Shown: positions 1 to 7,247, numbered from the stretch's first letter. The stretch is DNA of 20,003 bases from DATFQE01 sp035264445 (GCA_035264445.1 DATFQE010000122.1:1-20003), one strand, 5' to 3'. Numbers and translations: made by a program. The notes: generated by a model not told the origin, from the sequence alone.

Positions 1-210
1 GGTTGCGCAATCCGTTACGCGTCACGGCCGTACCGGACCTGGCTCGCCGCCCGCGCAAGCGGCGTTCCGTTGCGCTCGTGGACGGTGTGGACGAAGTGCG
101 CGCGTCGCGTTCCTGTTCTGCGAGCTCTCGTCGCGTCATAACCGCGTCGCGCTTTCCATCGCAGACATGTCGCGAACGGCGTTCGGCTCTCTGCTCGTCC
201 TCGCCGACGC
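1..210. other. Window-edge stretch with no supported gene
   Basis: Lies downstream of the glycosyltransferase gene. An open minus-strand frame starts at an ATG at 139 and runs off the window edge (46 codons, beginning MTRRELAEQERDAR). It could be the start of the next gene, but its third-position GC is lower than in the clear genes here, it has no good ribosome binding site, and I recognise no family. A plus-strand frame of similar length is open up to the TAA at 139-141. Neither can be called. Confidence 0.3.
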
Positions 211-1161
211 TTACAGCTCCTGATCGATCGTGTACAGCGGGCGGCCTTCGACGTCACGCTGGATGCGGGCGAGGTACTCGCCGATCAGCGCGAGAATGAA
301 GCCCTGCGTTCCGAGCACGACGAGGACCGCGACCCCCAGCAGCAGCGGCCCGGGGAAGTCAGCGCGGTCGATCCAGTACCAGAGCGCATACACGCCGAGG
401 ACCGTCGCAAGCAGGGTGCAGAGAGCGCCGATCGCCAGCCCCGCCCACTGGATCGGCCGCGGCCAGAAACCGGCCAGCACATGGAGCGCGAGGCGCGTGA
501 GCCGCAACGGCGAGTACCGCGACCTGCCGGTGCGCGGCGCGTGCGAGACGTCGACCTCGACGACGCTCGCGCCGCCCGAGAGGACGAGCGCCTTGGTGAA
601 CTTCTGCCGGCCGATCACGCCGAGCATCGGCTCCACGGCGCTCCGGCGGTACGCGTTGAAGGCGCACCCGAAGTCGGAGATCGAGACGCCCGTGAAGCGC
701 CGCAGCATGCCGTTGATCAGGCGCGACGGCAGCGTCCGGCCCCACGAGTCGTGCCGCGCCGCCCTCCGCCCGCTCGCCACGTCGGCACCGGCCTCGACGG
801 CCGCAACCAGCTTCGGGATGTCCTCCGGTGCGTTCTGGAGGTCACCGTCCATCGTCACGACGATGTCGCCGCGCGCGCGTGCGAGCCCCGCGTGCATCGC
901 GGGGTGCTGCCCGAAGTTCCGCTTGAAGCGGACGCCGCGAATCCGGTCGTCCGCAGCACGCAGGCGCTCGATCTCGGCCCAGGTCCCATCCGAGGACCCG
1001 TCGTCCACGAAAATCAGCTCGTACGGCCGCTCCAGCTCCTCCAGCGAAGCGGTCGCACGGGCGTAGAGCTCGGCGATCGTGGCGGCCTCCTCGAACACCG
1101 GCACGACGACGCTCAGATCCGGGATCGTCTCCGCCAGAGCGGTGAGCCGAGAGGTGGCCAT
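211..1161 (-). CDS. Family 2 glycosyltransferase, polyprenyl-phosphate type (GtrB/ArnC/DPM1-like)
   Basis: Predicted to transfer a sugar from a nucleotide donor to a polyprenyl phosphate at the inner face of the membrane. The 316-residue protein has an N-terminal GT-A domain (about residues 15-230) with the nucleotide-binding DDGSSDGT near residue 53 and the metal-binding MDGDLQ near 104. Two C-terminal membrane helices follow, with the family-typical GEYLARI and RPLY before the end. The frame stays open to 1590, but the ATG at 1161 begins just before the family's usual start and the extra sequence is antisense to the neighbouring gene. No clear ribosome binding site is visible. It diverges from the eIF-2B-like gene with only 37 bp between the two starts. 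The donor sugar is unknown. ArnC-like and GtrB-like roles are both possible, and the nearby sugar aminotransferase makes an amino-sugar donor conceivable. Confidence 0.9.
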   Translation of the reverse strand: MATSRLTALAETIPDLSVVVPVFEEAATIAELYARATASLEELERPYELIFVDDGSSDGTWAEIERLRAADDRIRGVRFKRNFGQHPAMHAGLARARGDIVVTMDGDLQNAPEDIPKLVAAVEAGADVASGRRAARHDSWGRTLPSRLINGMLRRFTGVSISDFGCAFNAYRRSAVEPMLGVIGRQKFTKALVLSGGASVVEVDVSHAPRTGRSRYSPLRLTRLALHVLAGFWPRPIQWAGLAIGALCTLLATVLGVYALWYWIDRADFPGPLLLGVAVLVVLGTQGFILALIGEYLARIQRDVEGRPLYTIDQEL

Positions 1162-1198
1162 TTGCAGGCGGTGAGCGTACACGCGAGAATGCCGCTCA

Positions 1199-2083
1199 GT
1201 GGCCTCATTACTCGAAGAGCGAATAGCCGAGCTCAGAGAGGATCGAACGCACGGGGGGAGCTGGATGGCGCGACGCGCCGTCGAGACGCTCGTCGAGCTC
1301 GCCGACGAAGACACCGCGCGCGGCGAGGAGCTGCTCGATTCGTTGATCGACGCGGGTCGCTCGCTCGCAGCAAGCCGCCCCGCCGTCGGCGCGATCACCG
1401 GCGCCGCGGGCCGGCTGCTCGCCGCAGCGCGCGCGGGCGCGCACCTCGACGAGGACGAGATGTGCCGGATGCTCCACGACGAGGCGAATGCCCTGATCGC
1501 GGGACGCGACCGGGCCGGCCGCTCGATTGCCATCCAGGTCCGCGAGCGCCTCACGGACGCGCTCGTCGTCACGCACTCGGCGTCGGCCACCGTGCGCGAG
1601 GCGCTCCTCTACACCCCGCCGGCCAGGGTCGTCTGCACCGTCTCGGCGCCCTTCGAGGAGGGACGCGCGTTCGCCGACGAGCTGCGCGGCGAAGGGCTCG
1701 AGGTCGAGCTGGTCGAGGACGACGAGGCCGCCGCGAAGCTCGAGCACGCCTCGCTCGTCCTCGTGGGAGCGGACACGATCTTCCGCGACGGCTCGATCTG
1801 CAACAAGGTCGGCACGGCGACAATCGCGTCAGCCGCCGGCGAGATCGGGGTGCCGGTCGTCGTCGCGAGCGAGGTGATCAAGCTCGCCCCGATCGGCCCG
1901 TCCGAAGCGCTCGAGCAGATTCAGGGCGAGCAGTACTTCGACGTCACGCCCGCCGAGGACGTGGACGAGATCGTCACGGAGGAGGGCGCCTTCGCGAGCA
2001 CCGAGATCGCCGTGCTCATCGACCGGACGCCCTTCCTCCGCGACGGGTACCAGCTGCTCCGCCCGCTGCGAACACAACGCTGA
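1199..2083 (+). CDS. eIF-2B alpha/beta/delta-family protein (sugar-phosphate isomerase-like)
   Basis: A 294-residue member of the family that joins eIF-2B subunits, methylthioribose-1-phosphate isomerase (MtnA) and ribose-1,5-bisphosphate isomerase. The C-terminal Rossmann-like half carries the signature VGADTIFRDGSICNKVGT (about residues 189-206), with the conserved Asp192 and Asn-Lys pair. In the catalytic isomerases a Cys sits in the THC-type loop; here the loop reads VVTHSASATV (residues 123-132), with Ser, as in the non-catalytic eIF-2B subunits. So it may be a regulatory or ligand-binding protein, or an isomerase with altered chemistry. The GTG at 1199 is the only sensible start, and its Shine-Dalgarno is weak. 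Its stop is 2 bp from the convergent MFS stop. The family is clear; the substrate is not. Confidence 0.85.
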   Translation: MASLLEERIAELREDRTHGGSWMARRAVETLVELADEDTARGEELLDSLIDAGRSLAASRPAVGAITGAAGRLLAAARAGAHLDEDEMCRMLHDEANALIAGRDRAGRSIAIQVRERLTDALVVTHSASATVREALLYTPPARVVCTVSAPFEEGRAFADELRGEGLEVELVEDDEAAAKLEHASLVLVGADTIFRDGSICNKVGTATIASAAGEIGVPVVVASEVIKLAPIGPSEALEQIQGEQYFDVTPAEDVDEIVTEEGAFASTEIAVLIDRTPFLRDGYQLLRPLRTQR

Positions 2084-2085
2084 GA

Positions 2086-3528
2086 CTAGGCGGCCTCGGG
2101 AACCACCTCGCCGACGACGGCCTCCTGCGTGCGCTGCTTGCGCGGGATCAGGAGCGAGACGACTGCGCCGACGGCAAGCACGGCGGCCCCGACCCAGACG
2201 GCCGGGACGAGCCCGTCGGTGAACGCCTGCGGCGAGACGTAGCTGCCGTAGCTCGAGAACACCGAGGCGAGCACTGCGACGCCGAGGACGCCGCCCACCT
2301 CGCGGATCGCGTTGTTGACGCCGGAGGCCTTGCCCTCCTCCTCGGGCCGCACTGCCGAGAGCACGACGTTCGCGACCGGGGCGAAGAAGAGCGCCATGCC
2401 AATGCCGCCCAGGATGAAGGCGCCGACCAGCTCGGTGTACGGGACGGACGGCTCGGACACGAGAGCCAGCCAGCCGAGCGCGATCGCCTGCAGGGCCAGG
2501 CCCGTCGCCATCAGCGGCCGGCCGCCGATGCGGTCGGAGAGCGCGCCGGCGATGGGCGCCACGAACATCGGCATCGCCGTCCACGGCAGCGTCCTCAGGC
2601 CCGCGCCCAGCGGCGAGTGGCCCTGGGCAGTCTGGAGGAACTGCGCGAGCAGGAAGATCGAGCCGAACATCCCGAAGTACATGAACAGCGAGGCGCCGTT
2701 CGCCGCGGAGAAGCCGCGGTCGCGGAAGAGCCGAAGCGGAACCATCGGCTGCGCCGCACGCCGCTCCCAGGCGACGAACCCCGCGAGCAGCACGCTGCCG
2801 CCTGTGATCGCAACCACGATCGCCGGGCTCGTCCAACCGTCGCCGTTCCCGTTGACGAGCCCCCAGACGACGCCGAACAAGCCGGCGCTGACGAGCGCGA
2901 GGCCCGGAAGGTCGAGAGCGCCCTCGGGCCCCTTGGACTCGCGCAGTCGCAGCATCGCGAGCGGGAGCAGGACGACTCCGATGGGGACGTTGAGCCAGAA
3001 GATCCACTGCCAGGAGATGCCCTCGACGACGGCGCCGCCCACGAGCGGGCCTGCCGCCACGGCGAGGCCGGCCACGCCGGACCAGGCGCCGAGTGCCACG
3101 CCGCGGCGCTCGCGGGGGACGGCCTCGCTCAGGATCGTGAGGCTCAGCGGCGTCACGATGGCTCCGCCGATCCCCTGTACCGCCCGTGCCGCGATCAGCC
3201 AGTCGGCGCTCGGCGCGAGAGCCGCGGCCGCCGAAGCGCCCGTGAAGATCGCGAGCCCGATCACGAACAGCCGGCGGCGGCCGAAGCGGTCGCCGAGCGC
3301 GGCGCCGGTGAGCAGGAGCACCGCGAAGGTCAGCGTGTAGGCGTTCACCGTCCACTCGAGCTGCTCGATCGAGGCGCCGAGGTCCGTGCGGATCACCGGA
3401 AGCGCCGTCGAGACGACGAGGTTGTCGAGGACGACCATGAAGAGGCCGAGCGAGGTGACGACGAACGTCCAGATCGTTCTCGTCCTTGCAGACATCGAGC
3501 TGCTCCCTTCTTCGATGTAGTGAGCCAT
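2086..3528 (-). CDS. MFS drug exporter, DHA2 (EmrB/QacA) 14-helix type
   Basis: A 480-residue proton-coupled exporter of the inner membrane. Helix 1 carries the DHA2 signature LDNLVVSTALPVI (about residues 35-47), followed by motif A GDRFGRRRLF after helix 2 and the antiporter motif C region GVAGLAVAAGPLVGG in helix 5. Length and helix count fit 14-TMS drug or small-molecule efflux pumps. The ATG at 3528 is chosen because a consensus AGGAGG lies 6 nt upstream; a GTG one codon earlier is too close to that site, and a second ATG (MSARTRT) 33 bases further in has a weaker GGGAG. It follows tetR by under 30 bp, the usual layout of a repressor and its pump. The substrate is not predictable. It could export an antibiotic or a product of the upstream sugar genes. 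Confidence 0.93.
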   Translation of the reverse strand: MAHYIEEGSSSMSARTRTIWTFVVTSLGLFMVVLDNLVVSTALPVIRTDLGASIEQLEWTVNAYTLTFAVLLLTGAALGDRFGRRRLFVIGLAIFTGASAAAALAPSADWLIAARAVQGIGGAIVTPLSLTILSEAVPRERRGVALGAWSGVAGLAVAAGPLVGGAVVEGISWQWIFWLNVPIGVVLLPLAMLRLRESKGPEGALDLPGLALVSAGLFGVVWGLVNGNGDGWTSPAIVVAITGGSVLLAGFVAWERRAAQPMVPLRLFRDRGFSAANGASLFMYFGMFGSIFLLAQFLQTAQGHSPLGAGLRTLPWTAMPMFVAPIAGALSDRIGGRPLMATGLALQAIALGWLALVSEPSVPYTELVGAFILGGIGMALFFAPVANVVLSAVRPEEEGKASGVNNAIREVGGVLGVAVLASVFSSYGSYVSPQAFTDGLVPAVWVGAAVLAVGAVVSLLIPRKQRTQEAVVGEVVPEAA

Positions 3529-3535
3529 CACTTAC
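3519..3535 (-). promoter_or_regulatory. Candidate secondary repressor half-site over the MFS start
   Basis: AGTGA-TGGC-TCACT is a 5-bp inverted repeat covering the MFS start codon. Its upstream edge, GTAAGTGA, also occurs in the main TetR operator at 4122-4145. This could be a weak second TetR site or chance. Confidence 0.25.
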
Positions 3536-3556
3536 CTCCTGGTGAAAAAAGAGACT

Positions 3557-4117
3557 TCATGTGCTCGGGGCGTTGCCGCAGCCGGCGATCAGGCGCTCCG
3601 CCCAGCCGAGGCCGGAATCGTGCAGCTGCATCGAGGCGATCACGTTGATCAGCATCCCGACCGCGAAGAACCGAGTCAGGCGCTCGGCATCGGCGCCGGC
3701 GATGCGCTCGAAGGTCGTATAGAGGTCGCCGAACCCGGACCGCGCGGCTTCCCGGATCTCGGGCTCCTGCGACGCCGCGTACATGTGCATCTGAAGCTGG
3801 AGCCTGTGCGGATCCGCCTCGAGAATGCGCCGATATGCCTTACCCATCGCCTGCAAAGCGTCCTCGCCCGTCAGCCCGGCGGCGGCGGACTCCATCTCCT
3901 CGCGCAGCTCTCGCATGCAGCGCGCGCACGCTTCCGCGAAGAGCTTCTTCTTGCTGCCGAAGAGGCGGAAGACGTAGGGCTGCGAGATGCCGGCTCGCTT
4001 CGCGATGTCCTCGGTGGACGTGCCGTGAAGGCCACGTTCGGCGAACTCGATCAGCGCCGCGTCGAGGATGCTCTCACGGCGTTCTTCGGCGCTCTGCCTT
4101 ACGGCTGTGACTGCCAT
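3557..4117 (-). CDS. TetR/AcrR family transcriptional repressor
   Basis: A 186-residue regulator with an N-terminal three-helix DNA-binding domain (about residues 12-58). The helix-turn-helix reads TSTEDIAKRAGISQPYVFRL, followed by the family's FGSKKKLF. The C-terminal ligand-binding half is helical and variable, as usual. The ATG at 4117 is followed immediately by the expected start of the domain. Just upstream lies a perfect inverted repeat, TTGTAAGT-N8-ACTTACAA, overlapping a promoter with TTGACA, so autorepression and control of the downstream MFS pump are likely. It is first in a two-gene unit with the MFS exporter and starts 14 bp after the aminotransferase stop, so read-through from the sugar genes is also possible. 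The inducer is unknown. Confidence 0.93.
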   Translation of the reverse strand: MAVTAVRQSAEERRESILDAALIEFAERGLHGTSTEDIAKRAGISQPYVFRLFGSKKKLFAEACARCMRELREEMESAAAGLTGEDALQAMGKAYRRILEADPHRLQLQMHMYAASQEPEIREAARSGFGDLYTTFERIAGADAERLTRFFAVGMLINVIASMQLHDSGLGWAERLIAGCGNAPST

Positions 4118-4121
4118 GGCG

Positions 4122-4155
4122 TTGTAAGTTACTACTCACTTACAAGCCTTGTCAA
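4122..4155 (-). promoter_or_regulatory. tetR promoter with TetR-type operator
   Basis: On the minus strand TTGACA (4155-4150) is a consensus -35 box. About 18 nt on, TAACTT is a modest -10. Between and over them lies the perfect 8-bp inverted repeat TTGTAAGT (4122-4129) and ACTTACAA (4138-4145) with an 8-bp spacer, the size and shape of AcrR-type operators. The -35 box and one operator arm lie inside the last codons of the aminotransferase gene, whose stop is at 4132-4134. Confidence 0.7.
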
Positions 4156-5256
4156 GGCCGAGGCGACCACGTCCAGGCCCGCGTCGTCGAGCGCGGTGTG
4201 GAACGGTAATGCGAGGGCGCGCTCGTAGGCGGCGTCCGCGCCGGGGAACGAGCCCTGGTCGGCATAGGCGCCGAGGCGGTGGAGCGCGTACGTGCCGATC
4301 TGCGCCTCGATCCCCTCGGCGCGGAGCGCCGCGAGGATCTCGTCACGGCGGTCGACGCGAACGACGTACGCCTGCCAGCCGTGGACGTCGCCGGCGTCGG
4401 CGGACGGGGTCTCGACGACACCGGCCAGCCGCTCCGCATAGGCCGCCGCGATCCGCGCCCGCGCCGCGAGCAGGTCGTCCAGTCGCCGGAGCTGCGGAAT
4501 CCCGAGCGCGCACAGCACGTCCGAGAGCCGGTAGTTGACGCCGGGGGCCCGCATGTCGTCCGCGTCCCAGCCGTGATGGCGCAGCGACCGGATCGAGGCC
4601 GCCAGCTGCTCGTCGTCCGTCGTGACGGCGCCGCCCTCGCCCGTCGTGACGATCTTGCGCGGGTGGAACGACAGGCACCCCATCAGCCCGAGGCTTCCGC
4701 ACGGCCGGCCGCCGCGCCGCGCGCCGAGCGCGCCCGCTGCGTCCTCCAGCAGCACGACCCGCTCCGGAACGGCGGCCGCGAGCGTCTCCCAGGCCAACGG
4801 TCGGCCGAACAGGTGGACCGCGAGCACCGCGCGCGTGCGCGGCCCGACCGCGTCGGCGACACGCGCGACGTCGAGGTTCATCGTCTCCGGGTCGACGTCG
4901 ACGAGCACCGGCCGCAGGCCGGCCAGCGCGACGACGTTGGCGGTGGCGGGAAAGGTGTACGCGGGGACGAGCACCTCATCGCCGGGCTCGAGCCCGAGCG
5001 CGAGGATCGCCAGGTGGAGCGCAGCGGTCCCGGACGAGACGGCAACCGCGTGCTCGACTCCGCACGCGTGCGCGAGCAGCTCCTCGAGCTCGGCGACCTT
5101 CGGGCCCATCGTCAGCTGACCCGACTCGAGCACGGCCGCGATCTCGGCGAGCTCTTCCTCGCCCACGTCGGGGCGAGCCAGGCGGATCACGCCAGCGAGG
5201 GCTTCCGGCTTCGATACCACGCGACCCTCCATGCGGGAACCACATGGTTCCGCCAT
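4132..5256 (-). CDS. DegT/DnrJ/EryC1/StrS PLP-dependent sugar aminotransferase
   Basis: Transfers an amino group to a keto nucleotide sugar using pyridoxal phosphate, in the cytoplasm. The 374-residue protein has the family's substrate and cofactor regions: SSGTAALHLA near residue 74, EDAAGALGA with the ring-binding Asp172, and SFHPRKIVTTGEGG with the Schiff-base Lys201. The ATG at 5256 is chosen over the longer frame (start 5313) because AAAGGAGGGG ends 4-5 nt upstream; a later ATG at 5232 lacks such a site. It follows the epimerase/dehydratase gene on the same strand, which probably supplies its keto-sugar. The last codons (LTRLVSE) double as the tetR -35 box and an operator arm. The exact amino sugar made is unknown. 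Confidence 0.93.
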   Translation of the reverse strand: MAEPCGSRMEGRVVSKPEALAGVIRLARPDVGEEELAEIAAVLESGQLTMGPKVAELEELLAHACGVEHAVAVSSGTAALHLAILALGLEPGDEVLVPAYTFPATANVVALAGLRPVLVDVDPETMNLDVARVADAVGPRTRAVLAVHLFGRPLAWETLAAAVPERVVLLEDAAGALGARRGGRPCGSLGLMGCLSFHPRKIVTTGEGGAVTTDDEQLAASIRSLRHHGWDADDMRAPGVNYRLSDVLCALGIPQLRRLDDLLAARARIAAAYAERLAGVVETPSADAGDVHGWQAYVVRVDRRDEILAALRAEGIEAQIGTYALHRLGAYADQGSFPGADAAYERALALPFHTALDDAGLDVVASALTRLVSE

Positions 5257-5303
5257 GAGCCCCCTCCTTTTTCGCCATCCTGACGATCGGCCGCTCCGGC
5301 TCC

Positions 5304-5322
5304 GGGCGGGCAAAGCCCGCCC
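5304..5322. other. GC-rich hairpin between epimerase and aminotransferase genes
   Basis: GGGCGGGC-AAA-GCCCGCCC is a perfect 8-bp stem with a 3-nt loop in the 91-bp spacer. No T-tract follows on either strand, so it is not a classic intrinsic terminator. It may damp read-through or protect mRNA ends. Confidence 0.45.
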
Positions 5323-5347
5323 TCCGCGGCGCGAGGAGTCATGTGCG

Positions 5348-6316
5348 TCATGCGACAGCCGGCTTCCGAGATCGGTACCAGGAGATCGTGCGCGACAGGC
5401 CTTCGTCGAGCTCGACCTTCGCTTCGAAGCCGAGCAGCTCTCGGGCCTTGTCGATGTTCGGGATCCGCAGCTCGACGTCGGTGTAGTGGAGCGGCTGGAA
5501 GCGGACGTCGACGCCGGCTCCAGTCAACCGGTTGATCCGCTGCGCGAGGTCGTAGATCGTGACGGCCGAGCGCGCGTTGCCGATGTTGAAGCTCTGGCCG
5601 ACCGCCTCCGGGCGCTCGAGGCAGCAGAGGACGCCCTCGACCATGTCGTCGACGTAGCACCACGCCCTGATCTGCGAGCCGTCGCCGTGGATGACGAGGT
5701 CGCGGCCGGCGAGCGCGGTCTCGATGAAGGCGCGAATGGCGCCGCCGCCGATCTGGCCCGGCCCGTAGACGTTGAACGGGCGAACCGAGGTCGCCGGGAC
5801 GCCCAGCTCGTCGTGGTACGCGTGCGCCATGTGCTCGCCGGCGAGCTTGGAGACGGCGTACGTCCAGCGTGCCTCGCCGACCGACCCCTGCGTCGTCACG
5901 TCGCCCTCGGCCACCTTGTAGGCGTAGGTGCCGAAGACCTCGCTCGTGGAGAACTCGATCAGGCGCTCGACCGTGTCCTTCGTCGCCAGCGCGGCCTCGA
6001 GCACGTTGTACGTGCCGATCAGGTTCACCCGCATCGTCCGCACCGGGCTCTCCATCACCGTGTCCACGCCGGCGATTGCCGCGCAGTGGACGATGTGGGT
6101 CATGCCCCGGGCGAGCGCGCGCAAAGGCTCGGCGTCGAGCACGTCGCCCTCGACGAAGGTGAAGTTCGGGTGCTCGTCGAGCTCGGTGCCCGAGAGCGCG
6201 TCGCGGTGAAGGTTGTCCACCGCGACGATCTCGTTCTCGTCGACCAGCCGGCGGGCGAGCGTCGTGCCGATGAAGCCCGCTCCGCCGGTGATCAGGATCC
6301 GCTTGCCGCGCAACAC
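5348..6316 (-). CDS. NAD-dependent nucleotide-sugar epimerase/dehydratase (extended SDR)
   Basis: A 322-residue extended short-chain dehydrogenase/reductase acting on NDP-sugars in the cytoplasm. The NAD-binding GGAGFIG is at residues 11-17, the active-site Ser/Thr stretch FSTSEVFG near 122-129, and the catalytic pair YAVSK (Tyr153, Lys157). The substrate-side motif RPFNVYGPGQ and the C-terminal GDGSQIRAWCYVDD are typical of UDP-glucose 4-epimerase and dTDP-glucose 4,6-dehydratase relatives; the exact reaction cannot be decided. The start is the GTG at 6316, with a TTG directly after it as an alternative, and the glycine motif then falls at the normal distance. It begins 13 bp after the cupin/TPR gene ends and is followed by the aminotransferase, a typical pair for making amino sugars. 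Confidence 0.92.
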   Translation of the reverse strand: MLRGKRILITGGAGFIGTTLARRLVDENEIVAVDNLHRDALSGTELDEHPNFTFVEGDVLDAEPLRALARGMTHIVHCAAIAGVDTVMESPVRTMRVNLIGTYNVLEAALATKDTVERLIEFSTSEVFGTYAYKVAEGDVTTQGSVGEARWTYAVSKLAGEHMAHAYHDELGVPATSVRPFNVYGPGQIGGGAIRAFIETALAGRDLVIHGDGSQIRAWCYVDDMVEGVLCCLERPEAVGQSFNIGNARSAVTIYDLAQRINRLTGAGVDVRFQPLHYTDVELRIPNIDKARELLGFEAKVELDEGLSRTISWYRSRKPAVA

Positions 6317-6329
6317 AGCGCGGCCGACT

Positions 6330-7001
6330 CTAGCTTGCGATCAGCTCCTCGAACTTCGGGTCGCCGCGCAGCGAGGCGAAGTCGTCGTCCGTCCGCGCGT
6401 TCTCGCGCAGGCGATCCGAGCCGGCGAGCGCCTCGCCGAGGTGGTTGAGCGCGTCGTCCTTTCGTCCGAGCAGCGCTTCCATGCAGGCGATGTTGTAGAG
6501 CGCAAGCGCGTTGCCGGGATACCTGTGCAGGATCCCGCGGCCGATCTCGAGCGCCGCCGCGTAGTCCTTCGCGTTGTACGGCTCGAAGAAGTCGCGCATC
6601 GCCTCGCCCGGCGTGATCGTGAACGGCCTCCCCACCGGCGCGCCGACGGCGACGACGAGCGTCCCGTCCTCCTTGGCGACCGCGCTCCGGCGCAACTCCG
6701 GGTCGCGGACGAAGACGGCGGTGCCGTGCGGAGCATCGACCTCCTGGCCCGCGACCGTGAAGACCGCATGGCCGGAGAGGACGATGTAGAGCTCCTCATG
6801 CCGGTCCGAGCCGGGGCCGGACTCGTCGTGCTCCCCGATCACTCTCGTCCCCGCCGCCGCCGCCCGCACCGCATTGACGCCGAACGCGCCGATTCCGAGC
6901 TCCGGGCGAAGGCGAACGTTCTGCCGCTCGGCGTTTTCCTGTGCGGCCGCCGCCTCGCTGATCGAGAGCACGGCAAACCCTGTCTCCGTCGCAGTCGTCA
7001 T
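6330..7001 (-). CDS. Cupin-domain protein with C-terminal TPR-like repeats
   Basis: A 223-residue cytoplasmic protein. Residues about 40-125 form a single cupin barrel with the motif DRHEELYIVLSGHAVF (His68 and Glu70 as likely metal ligands) and a second strand set with PHGTAVFV. Residues about 135-200 form helical TPR-like repeats (DYAAALEIGRGILHRYPGNA, then a LYNIACMEALLGRKDDALNHL-type unit). The ATG at 7001 is chosen over the longer frame because GGGAGGG lies 6 nt upstream and the family begins here; this ATG also overlaps the stop of the small upstream gene (TAATG). It is in line with the sugar genes. A sensing or scaffolding role is an inference, since neither domain shows an enzymatic signature that I can name. 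Confidence 0.85.
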   Translation of the reverse strand: MTTATETGFAVLSISEAAAAQENAERQNVRLRPELGIGAFGVNAVRAAAAGTRVIGEHDESGPGSDRHEELYIVLSGHAVFTVAGQEVDAPHGTAVFVRDPELRRSAVAKEDGTLVVAVGAPVGRPFTITPGEAMRDFFEPYNAKDYAAALEIGRGILHRYPGNALALYNIACMEALLGRKDDALNHLGEALAGSDRLRENARTDDDFASLRGDPKFEELIAS

Positions 7002-7165
7002 TACCGTCCCTCCCAGGCCGGCCGCGCGACCGGGTGCCGGTCGCGCGGGTTGGTCTTCCGGCGAAACGTTCCACGCCGACGGTTCGGATCGAGGGCGTCG
7101 GCGCGGAGGCGTTCCGCCCGCTCCACGGAGAGGAGCCTCTGAACATCGAGGTCGGGCTGAAGCAT
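7001..7165 (-). CDS. Small basic protein (54 aa), translationally coupled to the cupin gene
   Basis: A short frame beginning MLQPDLDVQRLLSVERAERL and ending in a strongly basic, proline-containing tail (RRRGTFRRKTNPRDR, then WEGR). Support comes from its signals: AAAGGAGG lies 4 nt before the ATG, the best ribosome binding site in this part of the window. Its TAA stop shares one base with the cupin ATG (TAATG), so the two are probably translated together. It is the first gene after the promoter at 7216-7245. No signal peptide or membrane helix is seen and I do not recognise a family. It could be a functional small protein or a leader peptide that sets translation of the operon. Confidence 0.6.
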   Translation of the reverse strand: MLQPDLDVQRLLSVERAERLRADALDPNRRRGTFRRKTNPRDRHPVARPAWEGR

Positions 7166-7176
7166 GTCGCCTCCTT

Positions 7177-7218
7177 TCGAACTTGAGTCTCTTCACCTCG
7201 AACTTCTTGATATCGAAC
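7177..7218. repeat. Three TCGAAC repeats in the marR divergent region
   Basis: TCGAACTT occurs at 7177-7184 and 7198-7205, exactly 21 bp apart (two helical turns), with a third TCGAAC at 7213-7218. They fall in the leader of the minus-strand series and could bind a second regulator, or be chance. Confidence 0.4.
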
Positions 7219-7245
7219 ATACCTGCCGAAGTATCTTGACGTCAA
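7216..7245 (-). promoter_or_regulatory. Promoter of the small-protein/cupin/sugar gene series
   Basis: On the minus strand TTGACG (7245-7240) and TATGTT (7221-7216) are separated by 18 nt, a good housekeeping-type promoter. The -35 box lies inside the perfect palindrome at 7234-7247, so a bound regulator would block it. The predicted transcript has a leader of about 40 nt before the small gene. Confidence 0.6.
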
Positions 7246-7247
7246 GA
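7234..7247. promoter_or_regulatory. Palindromic operator, probable MarR site
   Basis: TCTTGACGTCAAGA is a perfect 14-bp palindrome between the marR gene and the divergent small-protein gene. It covers the -35 box of the minus-strand promoter and lies 23 bp before the marR start. Position and symmetry fit a MarR-dimer site that controls both directions. Confidence 0.65.

Noticed and set aside
481..3648. Very long plus-strand open frame (1055 codons)
   Set aside because: It runs antisense or out of frame to three well-supported genes, is Arg/Asp-rich low-complexity translation, and has no family motif. It is an effect of high GC.
4276..5283. Plus-strand frame opposite the aminotransferase
   Set aside because: Charged low-complexity translation; the other strand holds the PLP lysine and other family motifs.
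5304..5322. Intrinsic terminator between epimerase and aminotransferase
   Set aside because: The stem is perfect but no U-tract follows on either strand, so it is listed only as a hairpin.
5187..5352. Out-of-frame sequence ending WYRSRKPSLA that resembles the epimerase C-terminus (WYRSRKPAVA)
   Set aside because: It looked like a duplicated gene end, but the DNA match is only about 30 bp with many differences and lies within the true aminotransferase start (VVSKPEALAGV). Chance similarity is more likely.
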